From contig NZ_CP108644.1 of NCBI RefSeq assembly GCF_041435495.1, forward strand, positions 7,797,501 through 7,861,500: a stretch of 64,000 bases of DNA, in the 5' to 3' direction. The first letter of the stretch is position 1, and every line of letters starts with the position of its first letter. This DNA is from Streptomyces sp. NBC_01116. Lineage in GTDB: Bacteria > Actinomycetota > Actinomycetes > Streptomycetales > Streptomycetaceae. The position numbers and the translations under genes were made by a program. Shown here in pieces: positions 1-9,353 of this stretch. The notes beneath the pieces are model-generated. The model did no database searches and was not told where the DNA came from. It worked only from the letters and a program-made list of their open reading frames with translations.

Positions 1-2
1 TG

Positions 3-3000
3 GTGGACGGCAAGGACTGCATCACGCCCACCCCGCCCGACCGGTACGACGTCGGCACGCTCGGCAGCCGGTTCCGTGACAAACCGGGACGCCTCGTCGG
101 CGGCCGCGGTGGATACATCGACGGCTTCGACGAGTTCGACCCCGCGTTCTTCGGCATCAGCCCCCGCGAGGCCGACCACATGGACCCGCAGCAGCGAAAG
201 CTCCTCGAAGTGGCGTGGGAGGCCCTGGAGGACGGGGGCCAGCGGCCCGCCGACCTCGCCGGCGGCAACGTCGCCGTCTACGTCGGCGCGTTCACCCTCG
301 ACTACAAGATCCTGCAATTCGCCGACCTGGGCTTCACCTCGCTGGCCGCCCACACCGCGACCGGCACCATGATGACGATGGTGTCGAACCGCATCTCGTA
401 CTGCTTCGACTTCCGCGGCCCCAGCCTGTCCATCGACACCGCGTGCAGCTCCTCCCTGGTCGCCGTTCACCTGGCGTGCCAGGCGCTGAACAACGGCGAG
501 AGCGACCTCGCGCTGGCCGGCGGCACCCTGCTGCACATGGCCCCGCAGTACACCGTCGCGGAGACCAAGGGCGGGTTCCTGTCGCCCGAGGGCCGCTCCC
601 GTACGTTCGACGCCGCCGCCGACGGCTACGTGCGGGCCGAAGGCGTCGGCCTGGTCGCGCTGAAGCGGCTGGAGGACGCCGTACGGGACGGGGACCGCAT
701 CCACGCCGTGATCTCCGGCAGCGGCGTCAACCAGGACGGCCACACCAACGGCATCACCGTGCCCAACGCCGACGCCCAGGTCGACCTCATCCGCCGGGTC
801 TGCGCCGAGGCGGGCATCACCCCCGGGGCGCTCCAGTACATGGAGGCACACGGCACCTCGACCCCGGTCGGCGACCCGATCGAGGCCAACGCCCTGGCAC
901 GCGCGCTGGCCATCGGACGGGCCCCGGGAGCCCGCGCCTACGTCGGCTCGGTCAAGACGAACATCGGCCACACCGAATCCGCCGCCGGGGTCGCCGGGCT
1001 GATCAAGACCGTCCTGAGCATCAAGCACCGCACGATCCCGCCCCACATCAACCTGGAGAACCTCAACCCCGCCATCGACCCGGCGACCCTGCCCTACGAG
1101 ATCCCCACCCGGCCCACCGCCTGGCCCGAGCACGAAGGGCCCGCCCGCGCCGGGGTCAACTCCTTCGGGTTCGGCGGCACCAACGCCCATGTCGTCCTGG
1201 AGGAGGCCCCCGCGCCCCAGCCGGACCTCCGCCCCGCCACGCCCGCCGGGCGACGCTGGAGCATCCTGCCGCTCAGCGCCCGCAACCCCGACGCCCTGAC
1301 GGAAATGGCGGCCGGGATCCGGGGCGAGCTGGCGGGCGACAACGGCCCCGCCGTGGCCCTCGACGACCTCGGCCACACCCTGGCGCACCGCCGCCAGCAC
1401 CTCCCCGAGCGGCTGTCCGTCGCCTACACCTCGCGCGCCTCCCTCGACGAGGCCCTGGCCGCGCACGCGCGCGGCGAGGCCCACCCCCGGGTCGTCCACG
1501 GCCGCGCCCGGGACGCCGCCGACCGGCGGCTGGTCTGGGTCTTCACCGGCATGGGCCCCCAGTGGTGGGGCATGGGCCGCCAACTGCTCGCCGAGGAGCC
1601 GGTCTTCCGTGACGCGATCGCCGCGTGCGACCGGGCGCTGCGGGAGTTCGCCGACTGGTCCCTCACCGAGGAGATGACCGCCGACGAGTCCGTCTCCCGG
1701 ATGGGGGAGACCTGGCTCGCCCAGCCCGCGAACTTCGCCGTGCAGGTCGCCCTGGCGGCCCTGTGGCGGTCCCACGGAGTGCGCCCGGACGCCGTGGTCG
1801 GCCACAGCACCGGGGAGATCGCCGCCTTCCACGCGGCGGGCGTCTACTCCCTGCGGGACGCGGCCAGGATCGTCGTGCACCGCAGCCGCCTCCAGCAGAC
1901 CCTGGCCGGCACCGGCGCCATGCTCGCCGTCAGCCTCTCGGAGGACGAGGCGGAGCGCCGGGTGCGCCCCTACAGCGACCGGATCTCCATCGCCGCCGTC
2001 AACAGCCCCACCGCGATCACCCTGGCCGGGGACGAGGCCGCGCTGACCCTGCTGGCCGAGGAGCTGCGGGCCGAGCAGCAGTTCGCGAAGTTCCTCACCG
2101 TCGAAGTGCCCTACCACAGCGTCGTCATGGAGCGGATCAAGGACGAACTGCTGGCGGAACTGGCTCCGTTGGAGCCACGTGCGGCCCAGGTCCCGCTGTA
2201 CCTGACGGGTGCCGAGGGCACCGCCCGGGGCGAGGAACTGGACGCCGCCTACTGGTGGAAGAACGTCCGCGAGCGGGTGCGCTTCCGCTCCGCCGTCGAC
2301 CGCATCGCCGACGACGGCCACCACGTGTTCCTGGAGATCGGCCCGCATCCGGTCCTCGGCCACGCGATCCGCGAATGTCTCGACGCGGGCGGGACGAGCG
2401 GACTCACCCTGCCCTCGATCCGCCGCCGGGAGAACGAGAGCGAGCGCTTCGCCGCCTCTCTCGGCTCGCTCCACACCCTGGGCGCCGCCGTCGACTGGAG
2501 CGTCCTCCAGCCGGCCGGCCGGCCGGTCACCCTGCCCCGCCACCCCTTCCGGCGCGACCGCCACTGGACCGAACCCCGGTCGGTCGCCCAGGTCCGGCTC
2601 GGCCACCGCGACCATCCCCTGCTGGGCCGCCGCACCGACCGTACGGAGCCCACCTGGCAGGCCCGCCTGGACACCGAGGCCCTGCCGTACCTCGCCGACC
2701 ACCGCATCCAGGACACCGTGGTCCTCCCCGCCGCCGGCTATCTGGAAATGGCCGCCCAGGCCGTCCTGCGGCTCACCGGCGGCACCACCGCCGTCCTCGC
2801 CGACATCGATCTGCGCAAGGCCCTCTTCCTGCCCGACGGCGAGGACCGGACCGTGGAGGTGTCGCTCTCCCTGGAGAACGCCGCCTTCACGATCGCCTCC
2901 CCGACCGGGGACGACGGGGAACGGGCCGTGCACGCGAGCGGAATCGTCCGCACCGGGCAACGCCGCCGCACCGCCCCGCCGCTCGACGCCCCCGCGATCA

Positions 3001-6000
3001 GGGCCAGGTCCCTCCGACGCCTCGAAGGCCCCGACTGCTACGCCGCGCTGGCCGCCCTCGGCTACCACTACGGCCCCGCCTTCCAGGCCATCGAGGAGGT
3101 CTGGATCGGCGCCGGAGAGGTCCTCGCCCGGATCCGCCCGCCCCTGGCGATCGGCGACGACGCCGCCGGCCACCACCTCCACCCCGTCCTCCTCGACGCC
3201 TGCTTCCAGTCGCTCCTGACCTCGCTGATCCCGCCGACCCCCGAGGATCCCGCACCGGACACCGGGATCAGGCTGCCGCTCTCCCTGGACGAGATCGCCC
3301 TCGAACCCATCGGCGACCAGCCGTTCTGGTCCCATGCCACCCTGCTCCCCGGCGACGCCGACACCACCCTCGGGAACATCGCCCTGTACGCCGACGACGG
3401 GGCGCCGCTCGGCCGTGTCCTCGGCTTCCGCGCGGCCGACGTGGAGAAGGCGGCCACCGCGGTCGCCCGGACCACGATCGACTCCTGGCTCGCCGAACCC
3501 GTCTGGACCGACTGCCCGCCGCTGCCCGCCGAGGACGCCGGCAGCCTGTCCGGGGGCGTCAACGACGCCGGCGTACGCGGCGAACCGGGGAGCGATCCCG
3601 ATCGCCGGCCGGTGCCCGCGACAGCGGCACGCGACCACGACTGGCTGGTCCTCGCCGACACCGGGGGCGTCGCGGACGCCTTCGCCGCCCTCGCCGCCGC
3701 CCGGGGCGAACGCTGCCGCCTGGTGCGCCGGGGCGCGGCCTACACGGCCTCCGGCGACGGAGCCACCTTCACCGTCGACCCCGCGTCCGACGGCGACCTG
3801 CGCCGCCTCCTCGCCGACCTGGACCGCGACGGGGGACCCTTCAGGGGGGCCGTCCTGCACCTGTGGAACCTCGACGCGCCCGCCCTCGCCGCCTGCGACC
3901 GCACCTCCCTGACCGACCACACCGGCGCGGGCGCCTACTCACTGATCGCCCTGGCCCGGCTCCTGTCCGCCCGCGACGCCGGGGGCCGTCTGCACATCGT
4001 CACCCGCGGCGCCCAGCCCGCCCTGCCCGGCGAGGGGCCCGAACCTCTCGGCGCTCCCGCCTGGGGCATCGGACGCGTGCTGCGGCACCAGGAACTGACC
4101 GAACACCCCGGCAAACTCATCGACCTCGACCCCCGGCGGCAGCCGGGCCCCGACGGCGACCGGGCCGAGGCCGAAGCACTCCTGCGCGAGGTTCTCAGCG
4201 ACGACGAGGAGGAGATCGCCCTGCGCGACGGCGGCCGCCGCACCAGCCGCCTCCGCCCCGCCGAGGACCTGACCCGGCCGCTGCCGCTGCGCCTGCGGGC
4301 GGACGGAAGCTATCTGGTCACCGGCGCGTTCGGCGCGCTCGGCCGACTGCTGTGCCGCACCCTCGTACGCCGCGGGGCCCGCCGGATCATCCTGGTCGGA
4401 CGCACCCCCGTCCCGGCCCGCGAGAAGTGGGCCGGCACCGACCCCGCCACCGCCGAGGGCCGGGCCGTGGCCCTGCTCCGCGAGCTGGAGGCGCTCGGCG
4501 CGCAGCCCGTCCTCGCGACCCTCGACATCACCGACGAGGACGCCCTCGCCGGCTGGCTCGACGCCCACCGGCACAGCGGAGCACCACCCGTACGCGGGGT
4601 GTTCCACCTCGCGGGACAGGTCCGCGACACGCTCGTCGCCGACCTGGACCGGGCCGCCTTCGACGCCGTCCACGACCCCAAGACCGTCGGCGCCCACCTC
4701 CTGCACCGGCACCTGCGGGACGAACCCCTCGAACACTTCGTGCTCTTCGCCTCGATCGCCTCGCTGCTGACCACGGCTGGACAGACCAACTACGCCGCGG
4801 GCAACGCCTTCCTGGACGCCCTCGCACATCACCGCCGCGCCCGGGGACTGCCCGCGCTCAGCCTGGACTGGGGCCCCTGGGCCACCGGCATGATCGAGGA
4901 ACTCGGCCTCGTCGACCACTATCTGCACAGCCGCGGCATGAGCTCGCTGTCCCCGGACGCCGGCATGGCCGTCCTGGAACGCGTCATCGGCCAGGACCAC
5001 GCCCAACTGGTCGTCGCCACAGTCGTCGACTGGCCCGTCTTCCTCGCCTGGTACCCGTCCCCGCCGCCCCTGGTCGCCGACCTCGCGGCAGCCGCCGCCC
5101 CGCCGGCGGACGCCGCCGCCGGCAACGGCTTCCTCGACACCTTCCGCGCGGCCGACGAGCAGAACCGCCGCACCCTGGTCGCCGAGCGGTTCGCCGCGCT
5201 CTCCGCCGCCGTCCTGCGCACCGGCACCGACCGCATCGACCCCGCCACCGGACTCGGCGAACTCGGCCTCGACTCGCTCCTCGCCATGGAGCTACGGGCC
5301 CGGATCCACGCCGAACTCGGCGTCGCCCTGCCCGTGGTCGCCCTGCTCAGCGGCACCCCGGCCGGAGAGCTGGCCGCCCAGCTCCACGACGGCCTCACCG
5401 CGCTGGCCTCGGCCGACGCCTCCGACGGAGCCCCGGGCGCGGTGGAACTCCACAGCGACGAGCGGCAGTACCCGCTGACCCAGAACCAGAAAGCGCTCTG
5501 GTTCCTCAAGCACCTCAACCCGGACGGCTACGCGTACAACATCGGCGGAGCCGTCGAGGTGAACGTCACGCTCGAACCGGACCTGATGTTCGAGGCCGTC
5601 CGCCGGCTCATCGCCCGGCACCCCGCACTCCGCACCAACTTCCTCCTGGTGGACGGGCAGGCCGTGCAACGGGTCTCCGAGAACGCCGCGACGGACCTCG
5701 CCCTCTTCGACGTCCAGGGCGAGGACTGGGAGTCCATCCACGCGACGATCGTCCAGGAGTACCGCAAGCCCTACGACCTCGCCCAGGACCCGCTGGTCCG
5801 CTTCCGGCTCTTCAAGCGGGGCCCGGACCGCTGGATCATCATGAAGGCCGTCCACCACATCGTCTCCGACGCCATCTCCACCTTCACCTTCATCGAGGAG
5901 CTCCTCGCCGTCTACGAGGCGCTGCGCCGCAACCAGGAACCCCAGCTCCCGCCGATCGAGGCCCGCTACCTCGACTTCCTCAACCAGCAGAACGCCTTCC

Positions 6001-9000
6001 TGGCCGGACCGGAGGCGGCGGGCATGCTCGACTACTGGCGCGCCCACCTGCCGGCCGAGGTCCCGCTCCTGGACCTGCCCGTCGACAAGCCGCGCCCGGC
6101 GGTCCAGACCCACAACGGGGCCTCCGAGTTCTTCGTCCTGGACGACGCCCTCAGCGCCCGCGTCCACGCACTGGCCCGCGCCCACGGCGTCACGCCGTTC
6201 ATGGTGCTGCTGAGCGCCTACTACCTCCTGCTGCACCGCTACTCCGGGCAGGACCACGTCGTCGTCGGCAGCCCGGTCACCGGCCGCACCCGGCAGGACT
6301 TCGCCTCCGTCTACGGCTACTTCGTCAACCCGCTGCCCCTGCACGCCGACCTGTCCGAGGACCCGACCGTCGCCGAACTGCTGCAACAGGTCCGGCGGAC
6401 CGTGCTCGGCGGCCTGGACAACCAGGAGTACCCCTTCGTCCTCCTCGTCGAGGAGCTGGGCCTCCAGCACGACCCCAGCCGCTCCGCCGTCTTCCAGGCG
6501 ATGTTCATCCTCCTCACCCACAAGGTGGCCACCGAGCAGTACGGCTACCGCCTGGAGTACATCGAACTACCGGAAGAAGAGGGGCAGTTCGACATAACGC
6601 TCTCCGCCTACGAGGACGAGGCCGAAGGCCGCTTCCACTGCGTGTTCAAGTACAACACCGACCTCTTCCTCCCCGAGACCATGCGCCGCATGGCCGCCCA
6701 CTACACCCGGCTCCTCGACCGGATGACCCGGGTGCCGGGCGAACAGCCCGCCTCCCGGCTGGAGATGCTCGGCGACCGCGAGCGGGAACGGCTCGTCGCG
6801 GAGTGGAGCCGCCCGGCCCTGCCGTCCGCCGGACCCGGGGCGGAGCCGTTCACCCCGGTCCAGACGCTGATCGGCCGCGTCGCCGCCGAACACCCCGCGG
6901 CCGTCGCCGTCACCCTGCCCACCGCCCACGGCGGGGCGCACCGGCTGACCTACGCGGAGCTGGACCGGTGGGCGGACGGCACCGCCGCCCGGCTGCGGGC
7001 GCTCGGCGTCGGCGCGGGCTCGGTGGTCGTGCTGTGCCTGGACAAGTCGCCCGAGCTGATCGTCGCCCTGCTCGGCGTGCTCAAGGCGGGCGCCGCCTAC
7101 CTCCCGCTCCGGCCCGACCAGCCCGCCGACCGGCTCGCCCACCTCGTCACGGCCACCGGCGCGGCACTCGTCCTCGTCGCGGACGACGCGACACCGGAGC
7201 AGACCGGAGCCCTGACCGTTCCGACGCTCACCCTCGCCGCGCTCGGACGCACCGAACCGCACCCGGAAGGCCCCCCGGCCGAGGCGGACCCCGACTCGCC
7301 CGCGTACGTCATCACCACCTCCGGATCCACCGGCCGCCCCAAGGCCGTCCGCGTCAGCCACCGCAACCTCGCCTCCGCCCACGCCGCGTGGCGCCAGGAG
7401 TACCGGCTGGACACCGACGTGCGGACCCACCTCCAGATGGCCGAACCGTCCTTCGACGTGTTCACCGGCGACCTGGTGCGCGCCCTGTGCTCCGGCGGCA
7501 CCCTCGTCCTGGCCGACCGCGACCTCCTCTTCGACACCACCCGGCTCTACCGGACGATGCGTCAGGAACGCGTCGACTGCGCGGAGTTCGTCCCCGCCGT
7601 CGTCCGCGGACTGATGGACCACTGTGCACGGGAAGGGCTGCGGCTGGACTTCCTGCGACTGCTGGTGGTCGGCTCCGACGCCTGGAGCGTGGGGGAGTAC
7701 CGCCGGCTGGCCGAGCTGTGCGGACCGGGCACCCGCCTCGTCAACTCCTACGGCCTCACCGAGGCCACCATCGACAGCGCGCTCTTCGAGGGGCCCGTCG
7801 ACGACCTGGAGCCCGGCGCGATGGTCCCGATCGGCCGGCCCCTGCCCAACAGCACCCTCCACGTCCTCGACTCCCACGGCGAACCCGTCCCGCCCGGCGT
7901 GCCCGGCGAACTCTGGATCGGCGGCGACGGCGTCGCCCTCGGCTACGCCGGAGACCCCGAACAGACCGAGGAGCGCTTCGTCACCCGGACGCTCGGCCGC
8001 ACCGCCGGCGCCCGGCCCGAACGGCTCTACCGCACCGGCGACATCGCCCGCTGGGACGCGCACGGCCGGGTCCACCTGCTCGGCCGCACCGACGGACAGG
8101 TCAAGCTGCGCGGCCACCGCATCGAGATCGGCGAGATCGAGGCGCAGCTCGCCCAGTGGCCCCCGCTCGCCCGGGCCGTCGTCACCGTACGCGCCGACAC
8201 CGGGGGAGACGCGGCGCTCTGCGCCTACTGCGTACCGGAGCCCGGCGCCGCACTGGACGTCCGGGCCCTCCGCCGCCACCTGGCGCGCTCGCTGCCCTCG
8301 TACATGATCCCGTCCCACTTCACCGAGCTGTCCGCCCTGCCGCTGACGGCGAACGGCAAGGTCGACACGGCCGCCCTGCCCGCACCCCGGGCCGAGGCGG
8401 GCGACCGGCCGCACGAGGAACCCGTGACGCTGTACGAGGTCAGCGTCGCCCGCCACTGGAAGACCCTGCTCGGCCGCGAACAGATCGGCCTGGAGGACGA
8501 CTTCTTCGAACTCGGCGGCAGCTCGATCAAGCTCATCGAACTCCTCCACCACCTGCGCACCGAGTTCGGCGTCGGCGTCCCCGTCAGCAGGCTCTACCAG
8601 GTCACCACGCTGCACGGCATGGCCGCCACCGTGGAGGACGTCCTGCTCGGCACCACCGCCGACGAACTGCCCAGCCTCACCTTCAACGCCGGACAGGCCC
8701 CCGCCCTCTTCTGCTTCCCGCCCGCCGGCGGCCACGGGCTGGTCTACCGGGGCCTGGCCGCACAGCTCCCCGACTACTCCGTCACCGGCTTCAACTACCT
8801 CCCCGGCGACGACAAGGTCAGCCGGTACGCCGACCTGATCGAGGCCGCCGGGCCCGACGGCCCCCATCTGCTCCTGGGCTACTCCCTCGGCGGCAACCTC
8901 GCCTTCGAGACGGCCAAGGAGCTGGAGCGGCGCGGCCGCCAGGTCGCCCACGTCGTCATCCTCGACTCCCGCCGCATCCTCGCCGCCTACGAACCGGACG

Positions 9001-9353
9001 CCACGGGCATCGCCGCCTTCGAGAGCGAACTCGCCGACCACGTACGCAAGCACACCGGCTCCGAGGCCGTCGCCCGCGAGACCCTCGCCCACGCGGCCGA
9101 ATACCTCGCCTTCTGCGGGCGCACCCCCAACACCGGCACGGTCGCCGCGACGGTGAGCGTGATCACCGACGAGGAGAAGACCGCCCTCTACGCAGCCGGG
9201 GAGCACGGCACCTGGCACGGCAGCTCCACCGGGGCCACCGCCGTACTGCGCGGATCCGGCGTCCACGCCGACATGCTCGACGCCAAACACCTGCCCCGCA
9301 ACGCCGAGCTGGTGCGCTCCGTCCTGAGGGGAGACGCGGCCCATGGCGGATGA
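3..9353 (+). CDS. ftdB: Hybrid iterative PKS-NRPS of a polycyclic tetramate macrolactam cluster (5' partial)
   Basis: Megasynthase that in PTM pathways makes two polyene chains on one PKS module, joins them to both amino groups of ornithine and releases a tetramic acid. Domains seen, with residues counted from the truncated start: KS (1-400; DTACSSS Cys148, His283, His323), AT (about 505-800; GHSTGE Ser602), DH (about 860-1130; His near 900), KR (about 1210-1660; NADPH loop near 1439), ACP (LGLDSLL Ser1758), C (HHIVSDA 1951-1957), A (about 2280-2790), PCP (GGSSI Ser2841) and TE (GYSLGG Ser2961). Hand alignment of the A domain gives DVGEVGSIDK, one residue from the known ornithine code DVGEIGSIDK. 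No ER domain is present. The start of the KS, probably some tens of residues, lies before the window. The stop overlaps the next gene by 11 nt. The class assignment rests on domain order, A-code and neighbours together. Confidence 0.93.
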   Translation: MDGKDCITPTPPDRYDVGTLGSRFRDKPGRLVGGRGGYIDGFDEFDPAFFGISPREADHMDPQQRKLLEVAWEALEDGGQRPADLAGGNVAVYVGAFTLDYKILQFADLGFTSLAAHTATGTMMTMVSNRISYCFDFRGPSLSIDTACSSSLVAVHLACQALNNGESDLALAGGTLLHMAPQYTVAETKGGFLSPEGRSRTFDAAADGYVRAEGVGLVALKRLEDAVRDGDRIHAVISGSGVNQDGHTNGITVPNADAQVDLIRRVCAEAGITPGALQYMEAHGTSTPVGDPIEANALARALAIGRAPGARAYVGSVKTNIGHTESAAGVAGLIKTVLSIKHRTIPPHINLENLNPAIDPATLPYEIPTRPTAWPEHEGPARAGVNSFGFGGTNAHVVLEEAPAPQPDLRPATPAGRRWSILPLSARNPDALTEMAAGIRGELAGDNGPAVALDDLGHTLAHRRQHLPERLSVAYTSRASLDEALAAHARGEAHPRVVHGRARDAADRRLVWVFTGMGPQWWGMGRQLLAEEPVFRDAIAACDRALREFADWSLTEEMTADESVSRMGETWLAQPANFAVQVALAALWRSHGVRPDAVVGHSTGEIAAFHAAGVYSLRDAARIVVHRSRLQQTLAGTGAMLAVSLSEDEAERRVRPYSDRISIAAVNSPTAITLAGDEAALTLLAEELRAEQQFAKFLTVEVPYHSVVMERIKDELLAELAPLEPRAAQVPLYLTGAEGTARGEELDAAYWWKNVRERVRFRSAVDRIADDGHHVFLEIGPHPVLGHAIRECLDAGGTSGLTLPSIRRRENESERFAASLGSLHTLGAAVDWSVLQPAGRPVTLPRHPFRRDRHWTEPRSVAQVRLGHRDHPLLGRRTDRTEPTWQARLDTEALPYLADHRIQDTVVLPAAGYLEMAAQAVLRLTGGTTAVLADIDLRKALFLPDGEDRTVEVSLSLENAAFTIASPTGDDGERAVHASGIVRTGQRRRTAPPLDAPAIRARSLRRLEGPDCYAALAALGYHYGPAFQAIEEVWIGAGEVLARIRPPLAIGDDAAGHHLHPVLLDACFQSLLTSLIPPTPEDPAPDTGIRLPLSLDEIALEPIGDQPFWSHATLLPGDADTTLGNIALYADDGAPLGRVLGFRAADVEKAATAVARTTIDSWLAEPVWTDCPPLPAEDAGSLSGGVNDAGVRGEPGSDPDRRPVPATAARDHDWLVLADTGGVADAFAALAAARGERCRLVRRGAAYTASGDGATFTVDPASDGDLRRLLADLDRDGGPFRGAVLHLWNLDAPALAACDRTSLTDHTGAGAYSLIALARLLSARDAGGRLHIVTRGAQPALPGEGPEPLGAPAWGIGRVLRHQELTEHPGKLIDLDPRRQPGPDGDRAEAEALLREVLSDDEEEIALRDGGRRTSRLRPAEDLTRPLPLRLRADGSYLVTGAFGALGRLLCRTLVRRGARRIILVGRTPVPAREKWAGTDPATAEGRAVALLRELEALGAQPVLATLDITDEDALAGWLDAHRHSGAPPVRGVFHLAGQVRDTLVADLDRAAFDAVHDPKTVGAHLLHRHLRDEPLEHFVLFASIASLLTTAGQTNYAAGNAFLDALAHHRRARGLPALSLDWGPWATGMIEELGLVDHYLHSRGMSSLSPDAGMAVLERVIGQDHAQLVVATVVDWPVFLAWYPSPPPLVADLAAAAAPPADAAAGNGFLDTFRAADEQNRRTLVAERFAALSAAVLRTGTDRIDPATGLGELGLDSLLAMELRARIHAELGVALPVVALLSGTPAGELAAQLHDGLTALASADASDGAPGAVELHSDERQYPLTQNQKALWFLKHLNPDGYAYNIGGAVEVNVTLEPDLMFEAVRRLIARHPALRTNFLLVDGQAVQRVSENAATDLALFDVQGEDWESIHATIVQEYRKPYDLAQDPLVRFRLFKRGPDRWIIMKAVHHIVSDAISTFTFIEELLAVYEALRRNQEPQLPPIEARYLDFLNQQNAFLAGPEAAGMLDYWRAHLPAEVPLLDLPVDKPRPAVQTHNGASEFFVLDDALSARVHALARAHGVTPFMVLLSAYYLLLHRYSGQDHVVVGSPVTGRTRQDFASVYGYFVNPLPLHADLSEDPTVAELLQQVRRTVLGGLDNQEYPFVLLVEELGLQHDPSRSAVFQAMFILLTHKVATEQYGYRLEYIELPEEEGQFDITLSAYEDEAEGRFHCVFKYNTDLFLPETMRRMAAHYTRLLDRMTRVPGEQPASRLEMLGDRERERLVAEWSRPALPSAGPGAEPFTPVQTLIGRVAAEHPAAVAVTLPTAHGGAHRLTYAELDRWADGTAARLRALGVGAGSVVVLCLDKSPELIVALLGVLKAGAAYLPLRPDQPADRLAHLVTATGAALVLVADDATPEQTGALTVPTLTLAALGRTEPHPEGPPAEADPDSPAYVITTSGSTGRPKAVRVSHRNLASAHAAWRQEYRLDTDVRTHLQMAEPSFDVFTGDLVRALCSGGTLVLADRDLLFDTTRLYRTMRQERVDCAEFVPAVVRGLMDHCAREGLRLDFLRLLVVGSDAWSVGEYRRLAELCGPGTRLVNSYGLTEATIDSALFEGPVDDLEPGAMVPIGRPLPNSTLHVLDSHGEPVPPGVPGELWIGGDGVALGYAGDPEQTEERFVTRTLGRTAGARPERLYRTGDIARWDAHGRVHLLGRTDGQVKLRGHRIEIGEIEAQLAQWPPLARAVVTVRADTGGDAALCAYCVPEPGAALDVRALRRHLARSLPSYMIPSHFTELSALPLTANGKVDTAALPAPRAEAGDRPHEEPVTLYEVSVARHWKTLLGREQIGLEDDFFELGGSSIKLIELLHHLRTEFGVGVPVSRLYQVTTLHGMAATVEDVLLGTTADELPSLTFNAGQAPALFCFPPAGGHGLVYRGLAAQLPDYSVTGFNYLPGDDKVSRYADLIEAAGPDGPHLLLGYSLGGNLAFETAKELERRGRQVAHVVILDSRRILAAYEPDATGIAAFESELADHVRKHTGSEAVARETLAHAAEYLAFCGRTPNTGTVAATVSVITDEEKTALYAAGEHGTWHGSSTGATAVLRGSGVHADMLDAKHLPRNAELVRSVLRGDAAHGG

